A DNA stretch of 57,990 nucleotides from Methanobacteriota archaeon (GCA_018650285.1 JABIGF010000002.1:1-57990), one strand, 5' to 3'; shown: positions 37,510 through 46,800, counted from the stretch's first letter. Numbers and translations are program-made. The notes: generated from the letters alone by a model not told the origin.

Positions 37510-38649
37510 TCACTCCTTATTGTGTGGCATGAATGATTCAACTAACTCTGGAGTCCATTCTTCACCTCTAGCAATAGCTTGGCGAACTTCAATGAAATCA
37601 ACTTCTCGTGGAATTCGGCTACCATCTTCTCGCTTACCGCCTCCAACATTGAAAGCACGGAAACCTGCTGCTGCCTCAACAGCCATATTCAGCGCTAACC
37701 ACTCACGATTTGATTCGCGGTTAGCATCCCACCAATGCAATTTCTTCTTGCGCACGCTAGATAATGTCTTACGAGTACAACCAGGGAAAGTGTTTGCAAG
37801 TTTCCAAGATAATGCTTCAACTGCCGCATCTAAACCCGACAAATCAACGGTACACTCAGCCATTATTGCTTTTCCAGCATCACGCGCTTCGCCTGTCAAG
37901 AAATCACCATACACGATTTGTCCAGTAGAGTTGTCCACCCAGTCAAAAGTAACCATTGGATTAGGAACCCATGCGCCATCTTTATTCAAAACAGGAACGA
38001 TTTCGTTGACTAAACCGAGGTGGAGAGCCTTGTGCGCCGACCACTGTTCACACAATACACACGATTCAACTGAACGTGCATATCCAACGTAGAGGTCGAG
38101 GAAATCTGTTGAACCACCGTCAGGTGCTGAACCGTGCTTTGGCCCCGCTTGCCCGTAGCGAGCCAAATCAGATGAAACGGTGAAATCACAAGCAAGACCC
38201 ATCTCTTGCCCACCGGCAATTCGCATCCCATTAACTCTGTTAATGACTGGCTTTTCATTTTCTAACATCAAAGAAATCATGCGGTTGAAAACACCCATGT
38301 AAGTACGGTATTCTTGTGGTTTCCATGAATAGTCATTTTCATACTCAACTGTATTACCACCCGTACAGAATGCTTTGTCACCCACGGCTGTTAGAACTAC
38401 ACAGTTGATGTCTGCACGACAAGAAGCCCAATCAAGAGCAAGACAAAGTTCCCGTAGAATTTCTGTTGTGTATGAATTGTATTGACTTGGATTATCAAGC
38501 CACAACCAAGCATCAAAGATGTCAGCTACTTCGCCACCATCTGGTCTCTTTAATGGCCGTAATTCTACTTTCAGATGGTTAAAATTTCCATCTGAAAAAC
38601 TATGTCTATTGCTGTCTAAAGGTCCATCGATTGTTTCCGTCACTGTCAT
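37510..38649 (-). CDS. oah: 6-oxocyclohex-1-ene-1-carbonyl-CoA hydrolase
   Basis: 379 aa, crotonase fold but about 100 residues longer than enoyl-CoA hydratases, as expected for Oah/BamA. FCTGGNTVEYENDY, RVNGMRIAGGQEMGLACDF and AGPKHGSAPDGGSTDFL are characteristic of this enzyme. It adds water and opens the ring to give 3-hydroxypimelyl-CoA, the marker reaction of anaerobic benzoyl-CoA breakdown. Neighbours encode the preceding dehydrogenase (Had) and the following SDR and thiolase. Its stop is 5 bp from the SDR start. Confidence 0.93.
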   Translation of the reverse strand: MTVTETIDGPLDSNRHSFSDGNFNHLKVELRPLKRPDGGEVADIFDAWLWLDNPSQYNSYTTEILRELCLALDWASCRADINCVVLTAVGDKAFCTGGNTVEYENDYSWKPQEYRTYMGVFNRMISLMLENEKPVINRVNGMRIAGGQEMGLACDFTVSSDLARYGQAGPKHGSAPDGGSTDFLDLYVGYARSVESCVLCEQWSAHKALHLGLVNEIVPVLNKDGAWVPNPMVTFDWVDNSTGQIVYGDFLTGEARDAGKAIMAECTVDLSGLDAAVEALSWKLANTFPGCTRKTLSSVRKKKLHWWDANRESNREWLALNMAVEAAAGFRAFNVGGGKREDGSRIPREVDFIEVRQAIARGEEWTPELVESFMPHNKE

Positions 38650-38650
38650 A

Positions 38651-39229
38651 TTATTCCGCCTCCGCTTCTACTACTCTGTCAAATGCTGCCAAAACTTGTT
38701 TCTCAAGTGATTGGGCTACCATTCGGTAATGCTCCTCTGTTGCCACACCATCTAGTGCTATTTCGGCATCATCAAACATCTCCATCAAACGATTTTCATC
38801 TTCAAGTGACAGAATATCTTCCCCCATCGGATAGAGAATGTTATTCTCTTTGTGAATGTGAAATCTTAGTCCTTCAATGAAATTACCAGTGGCACCCCAA
38901 CGCTTGACATGTCCTTCTTCGCCTTCATCAAGTGATTCTTCGATAATATTAATGCAATCGCGGAATTGTTGATGATCTCGCAGCATCACCGCAACAGGGC
39001 CATATTCAACGTCCATGCCATTATTACAATATGCTGGAAAGAGAATTTTCTCCTCCTTGGCATGATGATAATTATCGGAAAAGGTCCTAACAAAATCAAT
39101 TGCATCGTGCCAGAAATCATTGCCGAGAAGTTTGCCTTCTCGCTCAACCCTTACAGCACGGAATAGTGTATTCAATACCGCATTAATCTCTTCATGTTCT
39201 GCCATCAATCTCTCTGTTGTCTTACGCAT
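38651..39229 (-). CDS. Hemerythrin HHE domain protein in the benzoyl-CoA operon
   Basis: 192 aa. Iron-ligand pattern: MAEHEEIN, NYHHAKEEKILFP, LRDHQQF and FHIHKENNILYPMGE. A di-iron O2- or NO-binding four-helix bundle is predicted. It is wedged between had and oah with 1-bp or overlapping junctions, so it is co-expressed with an oxygen-sensitive pathway. A role in O2 scavenging or sensing for benzoyl-CoA reductase is inference. It is only distantly similar to the hemerythrin in the nar operon and has a different C-terminus. Confidence 0.88.
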   Translation of the reverse strand: MRKTTERLMAEHEEINAVLNTLFRAVRVEREGKLLGNDFWHDAIDFVRTFSDNYHHAKEEKILFPAYCNNGMDVEYGPVAVMLRDHQQFRDCINIIEESLDEGEEGHVKRWGATGNFIEGLRFHIHKENNILYPMGEDILSLEDENRLMEMFDDAEIALDGVATEEHYRMVAQSLEKQVLAAFDRVVEAEAE

Positions 39230-40314
39230 TAATTAACACCCCATAACTCATCAGGAACTAGAACTACACGTGCACCTAATTTTCCGTGATGCCCAGCCTC
39301 AAATACTTCACAAATATCAGATAGTTTCCTTAATTCAGTTGTATTCTCAAGGTCTACCGCACCAGCTACTACTTTCTCCAAAAGTTCAGGATATAGTTCA
39401 GGCTGGCAACCCCAATTTCCAAACGCTTTTGCATCAAACGCCATCAAGTTTGATATTCTAATTGTCACTTTATCCATTGTAAATCCAACGATTGCTAATG
39501 TTGCTGAAGGGCCCACTAGTGTAAATGCAAGTGTCTGTCCAGAAACATGACCACTGCATTCAAAAATTTTCCATGCTGTTGGCGACCATTCATTGGCTCG
39601 AACAATTTCTCTAACCTGTTTCTTTAGGTCGCGGTCATTTGATTCTGAACTATTGATGAGATGATTAAAGCCTAGATTTTCCATCAATTGCAACTTCCCT
39701 TCACTAACATCGATACCGATGACATTTGCCCCAAGTGAACGAGCCAATTGAGCACAGTATCCACCAACACCACCACAACCGATAATGATGCAGACATCGC
39801 CTTCACTAACTTCAGCACGCGCTAACGCTTGCCACGGTGTACTGATTGCATCAGCAACTACTGACAATTGAGCAATGTCACCCTTGTAATCATCAGGAAT
39901 TGCAACTAGCCAACGTGAAGGGACGCGAATGTGGCTAGCAAAACCGCCATCAACATCATTGCCAGGCATTATCTGGTCACGACATACATTACTTCGCCCA
40001 GAGATACAATCGTCACAAATGCCACAAGGAAGAACTGCAGGGATAACAACATCAATCCCATTCCATTGTGAGGCCTTTGTTCCACTAGCGACAACTGTCC
40101 CTGAAATTTCATGCCCTAATACTAGAGGAAGTTCATGTTTTGTTGCAACACCGTGATAGAGAAAACCGAGATCAGTGTGACAAACACCACAACCAGCAAC
40201 TTGTACTACCACTTCATCGTCTTCTAATTGGGAGCAATCGATTACCCATTGACGTTTTCGCGGAGCGGAATTTACTTCGTACATTTCCCATCCAGTGACT
40301 TGGATTTCGCTCAT
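39229..40314 (-). CDS. had: 6-hydroxycyclohex-1-ene-1-carbonyl-CoA dehydrogenase
   Basis: 361 aa, zinc-dependent medium-chain dehydrogenase. Catalytic zinc motif GCGVCHTDLG and GHEISGTV, structural zinc CGICDDCISGRSNVC, then PGNDVDGGFASHI, which is typical of Had. NAD-binding GCGGVGGYCAQLA. It oxidises the 6-hydroxy intermediate to the 6-oxo compound that Oah opens. Start and stop overlap the neighbours by 1-4 bp, showing tight coupling to dch and the hemerythrin gene. Confidence 0.92.
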   Translation of the reverse strand: MSEIQVTGWEMYEVNSAPRKRQWVIDCSQLEDDEVVVQVAGCGVCHTDLGFLYHGVATKHELPLVLGHEISGTVVASGTKASQWNGIDVVIPAVLPCGICDDCISGRSNVCRDQIMPGNDVDGGFASHIRVPSRWLVAIPDDYKGDIAQLSVVADAISTPWQALARAEVSEGDVCIIIGCGGVGGYCAQLARSLGANVIGIDVSEGKLQLMENLGFNHLINSSESNDRDLKKQVREIVRANEWSPTAWKIFECSGHVSGQTLAFTLVGPSATLAIVGFTMDKVTIRISNLMAFDAKAFGNWGCQPELYPELLEKVVAGAVDLENTTELRKLSDICEVFEAGHHGKLGARVVLVPDELWGVN

Positions 40315-41105
40315 TTTTTACACGCCCCGTCACAGAAACGCTTGCCTTTCCAACTCGCTTCGCGCTTCTCAAGGAATGAAGTAATTCCCTCTACATAATC
40401 TGGATGAGAAACTAAATCACTAACAAATAATTGTCCCATCATACGATGACCGGGGGCTGAAATAAATGGTTCAAGAGCACGTAACCTTGAGAGAGTTAAA
40501 GCAACTATCCGAGGGGGGTTTTTGAGAATTGGTAATAGAAAATCCGTAGCACTTTGCATCAAATTGTCCCTTGAAGTAACTTGATTGATTAAACCAATTC
40601 TTTCTGCCTCTTCGGCCCGCACAGGACGACCTGTCAGTATCATCTCCTTCGCTTTACGCTTACCAATCAGTCCAGGAAGTTGGACCATCGCAAATGGAGG
40701 ATAGCATCCAAGAGTAATTTCTGGGATGCCAATTTTGCTGTTTTCTGAAGCAATAACAAAATCACATGCAAGAGCAACTTCAGCACCTCCGCCAAGACAT
40801 ATTCCATGAACTGCAGCAACTGTGACTAATGGAGTTGCATGCATTCGTTCAAGAAGAATTGTCATCTGCTCAATCATTTGAGGGGCTTGATTCGGAAGAT
40901 GCTCCTGCACTGATGCTCCTGCACTGAATCCTTTTTCGCCTGCTCCTGTAATGATTATAGCGCGGCAAAGAGGGTCGGCTTCCAACTCATCAAGAGCGGA
41001 AACTAATGCCGCAAGCACGGCTGAGTCTACGATATTAACTGGAGGATTATCAATAATTAATGTGGCTACTCCACCATCCCTATTCAATTGGACAAAGTCA
41101 TTCAT
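40311..41105 (-). CDS. dch: Cyclohexa-1,5-diene-1-carbonyl-CoA hydratase
   Basis: About 264 aa, crotonase fold. GFSAGASVQEHLPN is the Dch pattern; HGICLGGGAEVALACDF and the KIGIPEITLG loop complete the active site. It hydrates the dienoyl-CoA made by benzoyl-CoA reductase. The C-terminus is Cys/Lys rich (KRFCDGACKK). ATG 41105 has a clear GGAGGAT ribosome site; a GTG at 41126 is the only longer option. It heads the lower-pathway operon behind its own regulon site at 41156-41169. Confidence 0.9.
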   Translation of the reverse strand: MNDFVQLNRDGGVATLIIDNPPVNIVDSAVLAALVSALDELEADPLCRAIIITGAGEKGFSAGASVQEHLPNQAPQMIEQMTILLERMHATPLVTVAAVHGICLGGGAEVALACDFVIASENSKIGIPEITLGCYPPFAMVQLPGLIGKRKAKEMILTGRPVRAEEAERIGLINQVTSRDNLMQSATDFLLPILKNPPRIVALTLSRLRALEPFISAPGHRMMGQLFVSDLVSHPDYVEGITSFLEKREASWKGKRFCDGACKK

Positions 41106-41155
41106 ATGTAATCCTCCACACTTCACCGAAGTGGTTTGAGCCCACTATCTTCAAC

Positions 41156-41169
41156 CCGAACATATACGG
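41156..41169 (-). promoter_or_regulatory. CCGAAYATRTTCGG site upstream of dch
   Basis: Read toward the gene: CCGTATATGTTCGG. It lies 50 bp before the ATG; a 14-nt leader holding the GGAGGAT element would place the start of transcription 36 bp from the site. Confidence 0.8.
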
Positions 41170-41192
41170 CATAACCTCCTGTAATTTTTCTC

Positions 41193-41441
41193 TTAGTCAC
41201 TATTTGTGCGAGTCCATATCGTGAATGTTGATTCTTTAGTTGATTCAAAACAGGCTTTGCATGCCTCATCTAACTCTTCAACCTCTTGGATTGTTGGAAC
41301 TAGCATTACCTCTTTACCGAGCGAGTTGAATAATTCACACATTTCGCTTAGTCGTGGCTCTGATGCAACGAATTGACGGCGCCATCCATCATTCTCAAAT
41401 TCTGCATCAGTATTGTCACTTTCAACGATTGGTAATTTCAT
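41193..41441 (-). CDS. Small CxxC protein in the benzoyl-CoA reductase operon
   Basis: 82 aa, acidic, no membrane segment. SEPRLSEMCELFNSLGKEVML is followed by LDEACKACFES (a CxxC pair) and ends TFTIWTRTNSD. I do not recognise a named family, though small proteins of this look occur beside metabolic genes in anaerobes. It overlaps the bzdQ stop by 4 bp, so it is translated with the reductase and may be an assembly or regulatory factor; that is inference. Confidence 0.6.
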   Translation of the reverse strand: MKLPIVESDNTDAEFENDGWRRQFVASEPRLSEMCELFNSLGKEVMLVPTIQEVEELDEACKACFESTKESTFTIWTRTNSD

Positions 41442-42241
41442 TCCTCAGCCTCTACCTTTGCCAATCTCTGACGAGCCAATGTTGCTGCCCCAATGGCTCC
41501 CACAAATTGTACCAAATCGCCTTCTGGCACGTTGACATCTCCGCCAAGTTCAGCAGTAAGAGATTGAACCATTGTTGGGTATCTCATTATCCCACCGACT
41601 AGTGTATACTCAGGCTCCATTTTGATTCGACGCATCAATTGCAAAGAGCGTCCAACAAGAGAAACCATTGCCCCCTGCATAATGTCTGATGGTTCTGAAC
41701 CGATTGAAAGTTGATTGATTACTTCTGATTCAGCAAATACAGCACAAACTCCTGAGATTTCAACTTCTTTTTTCGAAGACATTGCCAATGCACCAATTTG
41801 CTCAGTACTGTAATCCATGTAACGAGCAGTTTTCTCCAGAAATGCACCGGTCCCAGCCGCACACTTATCATTGAGTCTGAAAGATTTAACCTTGATTTTG
41901 TCATCAAGTTTTGTGGCTTTCATAGTTTGACCACCGATATCAAGAACTGTCCTGCTATTTGGGAAAAACCAATGCGCACCACGTGCTGCTGCTGTTAATG
42001 CAGTAACTGTCACATCACGGAAATCAACACGATGACGTCCATAGCCTGTGGATATGACATAACCAATATCGGATTCACTGACACCAGCATCTTCCAAAGC
42101 CACGTCAAACGCTTTTCGAGCCGCTTCATCAAGCTTGAATCCTGTATTTCGCATTGCTCTGCCGATCAAATCTCCTTCTGAATTCAAGATGGTTGCCTTG
42201 GTGTAGGTTGAGCCAACATCTAATCCAGCTACACACTTCAT
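41438..42241 (-). CDS. bzdQ: Benzoyl-CoA reductase ATPase subunit (BzdQ/BcrD-like)
   Basis: 267 aa, BadF/BadG/BcrA/BcrD ATPase family (acetate kinase/Hsp70 fold). [14 protein letters not shown] at the N-terminus, [25 protein letters not shown] and [13 protein letters not shown]. The Cys in CAAGTG and in GVCAVFAE are expected to hold the [4Fe-4S] cluster between the two ATPase subunits. It uses ATP to drive electrons into the reductase. Its short length points to the Azoarcus (Bzd) type. Overlaps bzdP by 4 bp. Confidence 0.88.
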   Translation of the reverse strand: MKCVAGLDVGSTYTKATILNSEGDLIGRAMRNTGFKLDEAARKAFDVALEDAGVSESDIGYVISTGYGRHRVDFRDVTVTALTAAARGAHWFFPNSRTVLDIGGQTMKATKLDDKIKVKSFRLNDKCAAGTGAFLEKTARYMDYSTEQIGALAMSSKKEVEISGVCAVFAESEVINQLSIGSEPSDIMQGAMVSLVGRSLQLMRRIKMEPEYTLVGGIMRYPTMVQSLTAELGGDVNVPEGDLVQFVGAIGAATLARQRLAKVEAEE

Positions 42242-43038
42242 GCTGACACCTCCTCAGCAGTTTTTGCTCTATCCATGGCAAAAAGAGCGCCACCAAGTGC
42301 TCCCATGTAATGAGATTCTTCACTAACGTTCATCTTGATGCCCATGTTTTCGTTTAACACATGAACCATACCAAGGTTCCTTGCTACGCCACCAGTGAAT
42401 GATACTTCATCCTCAATTCCAACTCGGCGAAGAAGACCGATTGAACGAGCAGAAATAGATTGATGGACACCCATTAAAATATCCTCAATTTTCTTGCCTT
42501 TTCCTAGCCAGGAAAGAATTTCAGTTTCTGCGAAAACGGTGCATGTAGTTGAGATACGAACCGGTCTTGTGGCTTTCAATGCCGTTGGACCGAGATTATC
42601 TAGAGGGATATCTAGGGCTGCTGAAGCAGCTCCAAGAAAGCGACCTGTTCCAGCAGCACACTTGTCGTTCATGCAGAAATCTCTAATTTCTCCAGTTTCA
42701 GTAACAGCGATTGCTTTGGTATCTTGTCCGCCCATGTCAATTACTGTGCGAGTTTTTGGAAACATATGTACTGCGCCCCTACCGTGGCAAGAAATTTCAG
42801 TCACTTGGTCGTCTCCAAATGTTACTTTGTAGCGACCGTATCCTGTGCCAATGACATACTTGATTGCATCTGCTTCCAAACCTGAATCTTTCAGTGCGGT
42901 TGTGAATGCTGTTTCTGCGGCAACTATCACATTAGCACCTGTGTCATTGAGGGCACGACCCACAATTTCCAAATTTTCATCAATGATGACTGCTTTAGTC
43001 TGAGTTGAACCTACATCTACTCCTGCTGTATAAATCAT
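42238..43038 (-). CDS. bzdP: Benzoyl-CoA reductase ATPase subunit (BzdP/BcrA-like)
   Basis: 266 aa, same ATPase family as bzd[40 protein letters not shown] and [15 protein letters not shown]. In the Thauera-type reductase the BcrA subunit is about 440 aa; here both ATPase subunits are about 267 aa, as in BzdP/BzdQ. 2-hydroxyacyl-CoA dehydratase activators share the fold, but two different ATPases beside two large subunits fit benzoyl-CoA reductase better. Overlaps bzdO by 4 bp. Confidence 0.88.
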   Translation of the reverse strand: MIYTAGVDVGSTQTKAVIIDENLEIVGRALNDTGANVIVAAETAFTTALKDSGLEADAIKYVIGTGYGRYKVTFGDDQVTEISCHGRGAVHMFPKTRTVIDMGGQDTKAIAVTETGEIRDFCMNDKCAAGTGRFLGAASAALDIPLDNLGPTALKATRPVRISTTCTVFAETEILSWLGKGKKIEDILMGVHQSISARSIGLLRRVGIEDEVSFTGGVARNLGMVHVLNENMGIKMNVSEESHYMGALGGALFAMDRAKTAEEVSA

Positions 43039-44336
43039 TGAAGCGCCTCCTGAAGCCTTGCTGCCTTACGCATTTCAATTCCTTCAAAGAAAGCATCAAT
43101 TCGATTCTTCATGGGTGCAATTGAAACTACCCTTTTGTCCATCATATCAGATTCAATAAACAAACTTGGAAGTTCTGTTGCTTCCATCAATGCACGTCTA
43201 TTGTCAGCCAATCCTGTTGAGGATGTTCTGCAACTCTTTATTGGATGGTAAACAACACCTTCTATTCCATAATCATCCATGTTGTCATAGATTATTTGTT
43301 CAGGATGGAACATGGAATCCATTGCATCCCTAACATGAATCAAAGTCACTTCGGCCAATGAATCAAGTGGATTATCTAAATCATATTGGAATCCAAGATT
43401 ATTACCACCAGATGCAAACCAAAGATAAGTGGAAGTCACAAAGACTCCACCCCAGTCACTGAACAAATTATTGAATTCACGGAAGATTGGGTAACAAGGA
43501 ACACCGATGAAAGCAAGACGGTGTTTTTCCTCTTCAACAATGCCAATGCCATTATCATGCATCCACTTCTTCTCTTCTAGAAGTCGTTCAAAGTATTCCG
43601 CACCTTCTTTGGTCCCGCGCATGATGTTATTGACACCAAGATAAGCAGTTCCATCAGTTAATGCGTTGAAGACTGCAGGAGATGCCTTGTTGAATTCTAA
43701 TATCTGCTTCCATGCTGCTGACATCCGATTAGAATATGTTAGAGTTTCACGTAACTTGTCCATGTCAAATTTCTTTCCAGTAATCTCTTCACAGGTATTG
43801 ATTAATTCATCAATTTGTGCCCTTACGTAGCGCTTTTCTCTCTCAAATTGTTCATCGCCTGGCCATGTTTGTGTGCCTTTTTGGCGTGTCCCTGGGACAT
43901 CAATTGTGAATAGAGGTGTTTCAAACATGCGCTCCCATATTTCACCCCACTTTAGGTAGGTATTACAAGCATTAGTCAATAGTGCTAAACCTGGTTTTGG
44001 TAACTTACCCATTGGATGTTGACCACCACGATTTTGAACGGCATAATCAGCTTTGACATAGCCACAAATATCAGGTGAATATCCATGGTCTTCTGCTTCG
44101 TTTAGCAAGTCTGCTGCTTCATGTCTAATCGCCGTATTTAGGGATGTGATTTCAGGGAAAATAATTGGTAAATCAAATGTATTGAGAATCTCTGTCAAAC
44201 TACCCATCACGAAGACATATGCTCCAACTTCACCAGCATTTGCTGCCGCATCTAAATCATTGAACCACTTTCGAAAGAGGGCTGAGCCCTCACGATTACC
44301 TCTTCTCCACAATTCGTTATCTTTTACTGAATCCAT
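43035..44336 (-). CDS. bzdO: Benzoyl-CoA reductase subunit (BzdO/BcrB-like)
   Basis: 433 aa, 2-hydroxyglutaryl-CoA dehydratase D-component family. Segments [21 protein letters not shown] and [10 protein letters not shown] supply conserved cysteines; [15 protein letters not shown] matches BcrB-type subunits. Together with BzdN it forms the ring-reducing module that binds benzoyl-CoA and an Fe-S cluster. The start has GGTGAGA upstream and lies 9 bp after bzdN. Assignment as O rather than N rests on length and gene order. Confidence 0.87.
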   Translation of the reverse strand: MDSVKDNELWRRGNREGSALFRKWFNDLDAAANAGEVGAYVFVMGSLTEILNTFDLPIIFPEITSLNTAIRHEAADLLNEAEDHGYSPDICGYVKADYAVQNRGGQHPMGKLPKPGLALLTNACNTYLKWGEIWERMFETPLFTIDVPGTRQKGTQTWPGDEQFEREKRYVRAQIDELINTCEEITGKKFDMDKLRETLTYSNRMSAAWKQILEFNKASPAVFNALTDGTAYLGVNNIMRGTKEGAEYFERLLEEKKWMHDNGIGIVEEEKHRLAFIGVPCYPIFREFNNLFSDWGGVFVTSTYLWFASGGNNLGFQYDLDNPLDSLAEVTLIHVRDAMDSMFHPEQIIYDNMDDYGIEGVVYHPIKSCRTSSTGLADNRRALMEATELPSLFIESDMMDKRVVSIAPMKNRIDAFFEGIEMRKAARLQEALQ

Positions 44337-44345
44337 ATTCTCACC

Positions 44346-45554
44346 TTAATCAAACAGAATGTTCTCCACAAATGTCTCTAGTTGAATTTCTAATTGGGAG
44401 AATGTAGTCATATTCTCTTCAAATTCACTAATGAAGAAGGGAATTTCTTCTTCTTCTAAAGTCTGAATGTAAGTGACCTGCTCCTCTAGACCAGGCTCAC
44501 ACATTTTTGCCGCTGTAATGATGACTGCTTCTGCTCCTGCAGCATGGTATCTTTCAAGCAACATCTTTTCTTTTGGCTTATTATTATCGTGTTGTACAGG
44601 GCTGTATGATGAATTGTCAATGTATGCATTAGCAAGCGCTTCCATGCCATTACCATCCACTACAACATCATCAAGAATCCAACGTAATCCAATAAGCAAG
44701 TCATCATCAACAATGTAACATGACTGGCCAATAGTTCGGATTAAATCAAGAGGTGGTTGTTCACAAAATCCACCTTCAAATACGACTCTAATTCGATCTT
44801 GCTTACGTGTTGGTCTCTCATCAAGTTGACCAAGTACTTGAGTCATCATTTCATTGTGTTCTTCGCGTGGCATCATCCCAGCTAAGCGCACAAGAGTGTA
44901 TGCTTCATCAGCAGTAATCTTCCATGGTGTCTCTTTTTTGACAGCATATAGTTGACGTAATAGACGACGATTCTCATTGAATACTGAAATTGATTTTGCC
45001 AATGCATCTTCAGTAATTTCATTGCCTGTTACATCTTGAATGATCTCACCAAGTCGTTGATATTCCTCCATTAGGTATTGCTTTGAATAACTTGAATTTG
45101 GGTTCTGAGGCAGATAAAGTATCTGACAAGGATAGTCAAAATTACGACCCCAAATCGCTCCAAGATTACGAGCAGCATCACAAATCGGATGGGTTACAAA
45201 CATCTCTAATTCTACCCGGCCGCTCAACGCCTGCTCAAGATTTGTCTTCATTATTGAACAGAGATAGGAACCAAAACGACTGTCTGAAAGTCTTGGTTCC
45301 ACAGGTGCCCCGCACATTTTGAGCGGTAGCATTCCAGCCGCATGTGCAAGTTCTTCAGGGAAATATACTTGGAAATGACCGAGCACTTTCCCTCCTTTAT
45401 TTCGCCACGCTTTCACCGTAGGCCACTCTGGGTCATCTAAGGTTTCACGCGCCAACCATAATACTTCATTCAAAGAAGCACCTCTCCAACCAAAGAGCGT
45501 ATCTTCTGAACTATTGTTCATAGGTTGAACAAGGTCGGTATCTGCTACTGTCAT
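44346..45554 (-). CDS. bzdN: Benzoyl-CoA reductase subunit (BzdN/BcrC-like)
   Basis: About 402 aa, same superfamily as bzd[21 protein letters not shown] is the BcrC/HgdB N-terminal motif, [11 protein letters not shown] and [14 protein letters not shown] carry further cysteines, and [12 protein letters not shown] is near the end. The frame is open to an ATG at 45647, but that stretch contains the regulon site at 45591-45604. The ATG at 45554 lies exactly 36 bp from that site, the spacing seen at three other leaderless genes, so I take it as the start. First gene of the reductase operon. Confidence 0.87.
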   Translation of the reverse strand: MTVADTDLVQPMNNSSEDTLFGWRGASLNEVLWLARETLDDPEWPTVKAWRNKGGKVLGHFQVYFPEELAHAAGMLPLKMCGAPVEPRLSDSRFGSYLCSIMKTNLEQALSGRVELEMFVTHPICDAARNLGAIWGRNFDYPCQILYLPQNPNSSYSKQYLMEEYQRLGEIIQDVTGNEITEDALAKSISVFNENRRLLRQLYAVKKETPWKITADEAYTLVRLAGMMPREEHNEMMTQVLGQLDERPTRKQDRIRVVFEGGFCEQPPLDLIRTIGQSCYIVDDDLLIGLRWILDDVVVDGNGMEALANAYIDNSSYSPVQHDNNKPKEKMLLERYHAAGAEAVIITAAKMCEPGLEEQVTYIQTLEEEEIPFFISEFEENMTTFSQLEIQLETFVENILFD

Positions 45555-45590
45555 AATTTGCACAAGTATACTCATAGAGTTGTTTTGTTC

Positions 45591-45604
45591 CCGAACATGT
45601 TTTC
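45591..45604 (-). promoter_or_regulatory. CCGAAYATRTTCGG site upstream of bzdN (proximal)
   Basis: Read toward the gene: GAAAACATGTTCGG. The proximal half is perfect, the distal half degenerate. It ends exactly 36 bp before the ATG at 45554. Confidence 0.85.
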
Positions 45605-45654
45605 TTAGAAAAAAAATAGCGATTCTGATTTCCAATTGAACAAACATATACTCT

Positions 45655-45668
45655 CCGAAGATGTTCGG
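45655..45668 (-). promoter_or_regulatory. CCGAAYATRTTCGG site upstream of bzdN (distal)
   Basis: Read toward bzdN: CCGAACATCTTCGG, 64 bp upstream of the proximal site centre to centre, about six helical turns. A TATA-like AGTATATG follows it in the bzdN direction. It could also serve the plus-strand gene at 45867, although it is almost 200 bp away. Confidence 0.7.
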
Positions 45669-45804
45669 TTAGACCTCCTTCCGAATTATTATTAAAGAAA
45701 AAAGATGATTGAAATTAACGTCATCGAAAAATAATGTAATGTCTAACAAAGCCAATACAAGTGCTTGAATACTATTTACAACAATGATAATTCCCTGCAA
45801 ATAT

Positions 45805-45821
45805 CACTCCCTTAGGGAGTG
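45805..45821. promoter_or_regulatory. Perfect inverted repeat before the 45867 gene
   Basis: CACTCCCTTAGGGAGTG has two perfect 8-bp arms around one central T and lies 45 bp before the ATG of the enoyl-CoA hydratase gene. It is unrelated in sequence to the TTCGG palindromes. Operator for a different regulator or a small hairpin are both possible; there is no T tract for a terminator. Confidence 0.5.
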
Positions 45822-45866
45822 GGGTTCAATTGATATGCCGAACCCATGTCGCGAGCCCGATAGCCT

Positions 45867-46724
45867 ATGACTAGTTGGCCTGAACTTGAAGCAATGCCGA
45901 ACAATCTTGTGAACTATGGTGTGACCGATAATGGAATCGCCATCATTGAACTTGCGTCAGACTCTGCTGGCGCACCTTTGGAAGAAGGGGCTATGGGCCC
46001 AAACACCTACACCCACGAAATGATGAGAGATATCGATACAGCAATTGTCAAGGCTCGTTTTGATGATGATGTACATGTCATTGTTATGACTGGACATGGT
46101 GAAAAATTCTTTTCAGCCGGTGCTAGTATCGCCATGCTAAACAGCGTCACACCTGGTTTCAAGTACAATTTCTGCCTGCATGCAAATGAAACACTTAGCC
46201 GTCTTGAGCAGACACCAAAGTTAGTTATTGCTGCATTAAACGGTCACGCTGTTGGTGGCGGACTTGAAATCGCCATGGCTTGTGACATCCGAATCGCACG
46301 CAAAGATTCGGGTAAAATTGGGCTACCAGAAATCAACCTAGGTGTTCTCGCAGGAACTGGTGGCACTGCACGTTTGACCCGTCTAATTGGAAAAGCAAAA
46401 GCCCTAGAATACATGGTTTCAGGAGAACTTCTTGCCTTTGAAAAGGGTGTTGATTTGAACCTCATTAACCATCTATGGGATGGTTCTGCTGCTGATTTCC
46501 GTCAAGATATTCTTGACTGGGCTAGCCAGTACACATTACCAATGAAGGCAACAAAGGCGGTTGGCAACATCAAGCGTAGTTGCCAATCTGGTCCAGAGAT
46601 GCCATTTGAATATCATCTTGCATTTGAAAGAGAATTGCAAGCAGCACTTTTCAACAGTAATGATGCCAAAGAAGGAATTGCTGCTTACACAGAACGCCGT
46701 ACCCCCCGCTTTACTGGCAACTGA
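45867..46724 (+). CDS. Enoyl-CoA hydratase/isomerase family protein
   Basis: 285 aa, crotonase fold. Oxyanion-hole segments FFSAGASIAML and NGHAVGGGLEIAMACD are present, followed by GKIGLPEINLGVLAGTGGT, in which Glu is a likely catalytic residue. It could hydrate crotonyl-CoA or another enoyl-CoA downstream of glutaryl-CoA or 3-oxoadipyl-CoA; the substrate is not evident. It is divergent from the benzoyl-CoA reductase operon across a 312-bp spacer (45555-45866) that holds the two bzdN sites and a separate inverted repeat. ATG at 45867. Confidence 0.88.
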   Translation: MTSWPELEAMPNNLVNYGVTDNGIAIIELASDSAGAPLEEGAMGPNTYTHEMMRDIDTAIVKARFDDDVHVIVMTGHGEKFFSAGASIAMLNSVTPGFKYNFCLHANETLSRLEQTPKLVIAALNGHAVGGGLEIAMACDIRIARKDSGKIGLPEINLGVLAGTGGTARLTRLIGKAKALEYMVSGELLAFEKGVDLNLINHLWDGSAADFRQDILDWASQYTLPMKATKAVGNIKRSCQSGPEMPFEYHLAFERELQAALFNSNDAKEGIAAYTERRTPRFTGN

Positions 46725-46750
46725 TTTGGTTATTCAATAGCAGGAAATTA

Positions 46751-46764
46751 CCGAATATATTCGG
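46751..46764 (+). promoter_or_regulatory. CCGAAYATRTTCGG site upstream of the CopD-like gene
   Basis: CCGAATATATTCGG, perfect palindrome, ends exactly 36 bp before the ATG at 46801. Confidence 0.9.
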
Positions 46765-46800
46765 TGAGCGATTCAACGGCAAGGACCTATTAGACTACCC

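Noticed and set aside
44346-45647. Longer BzdN start at 45647
   Set aside because: The added residues are hydrophobic/basic without family similarity and would place the operator inside the coding region; the ATG at 45554 has the 36-bp spacing.
45838-45851. Regulon site CCGAACCCATGTCG before the 45867 gene
   Set aside because: Only one half (CCGAAC) matches; the spacing to the ATG is 15 bp, unlike the others. It may be a decayed half-site.
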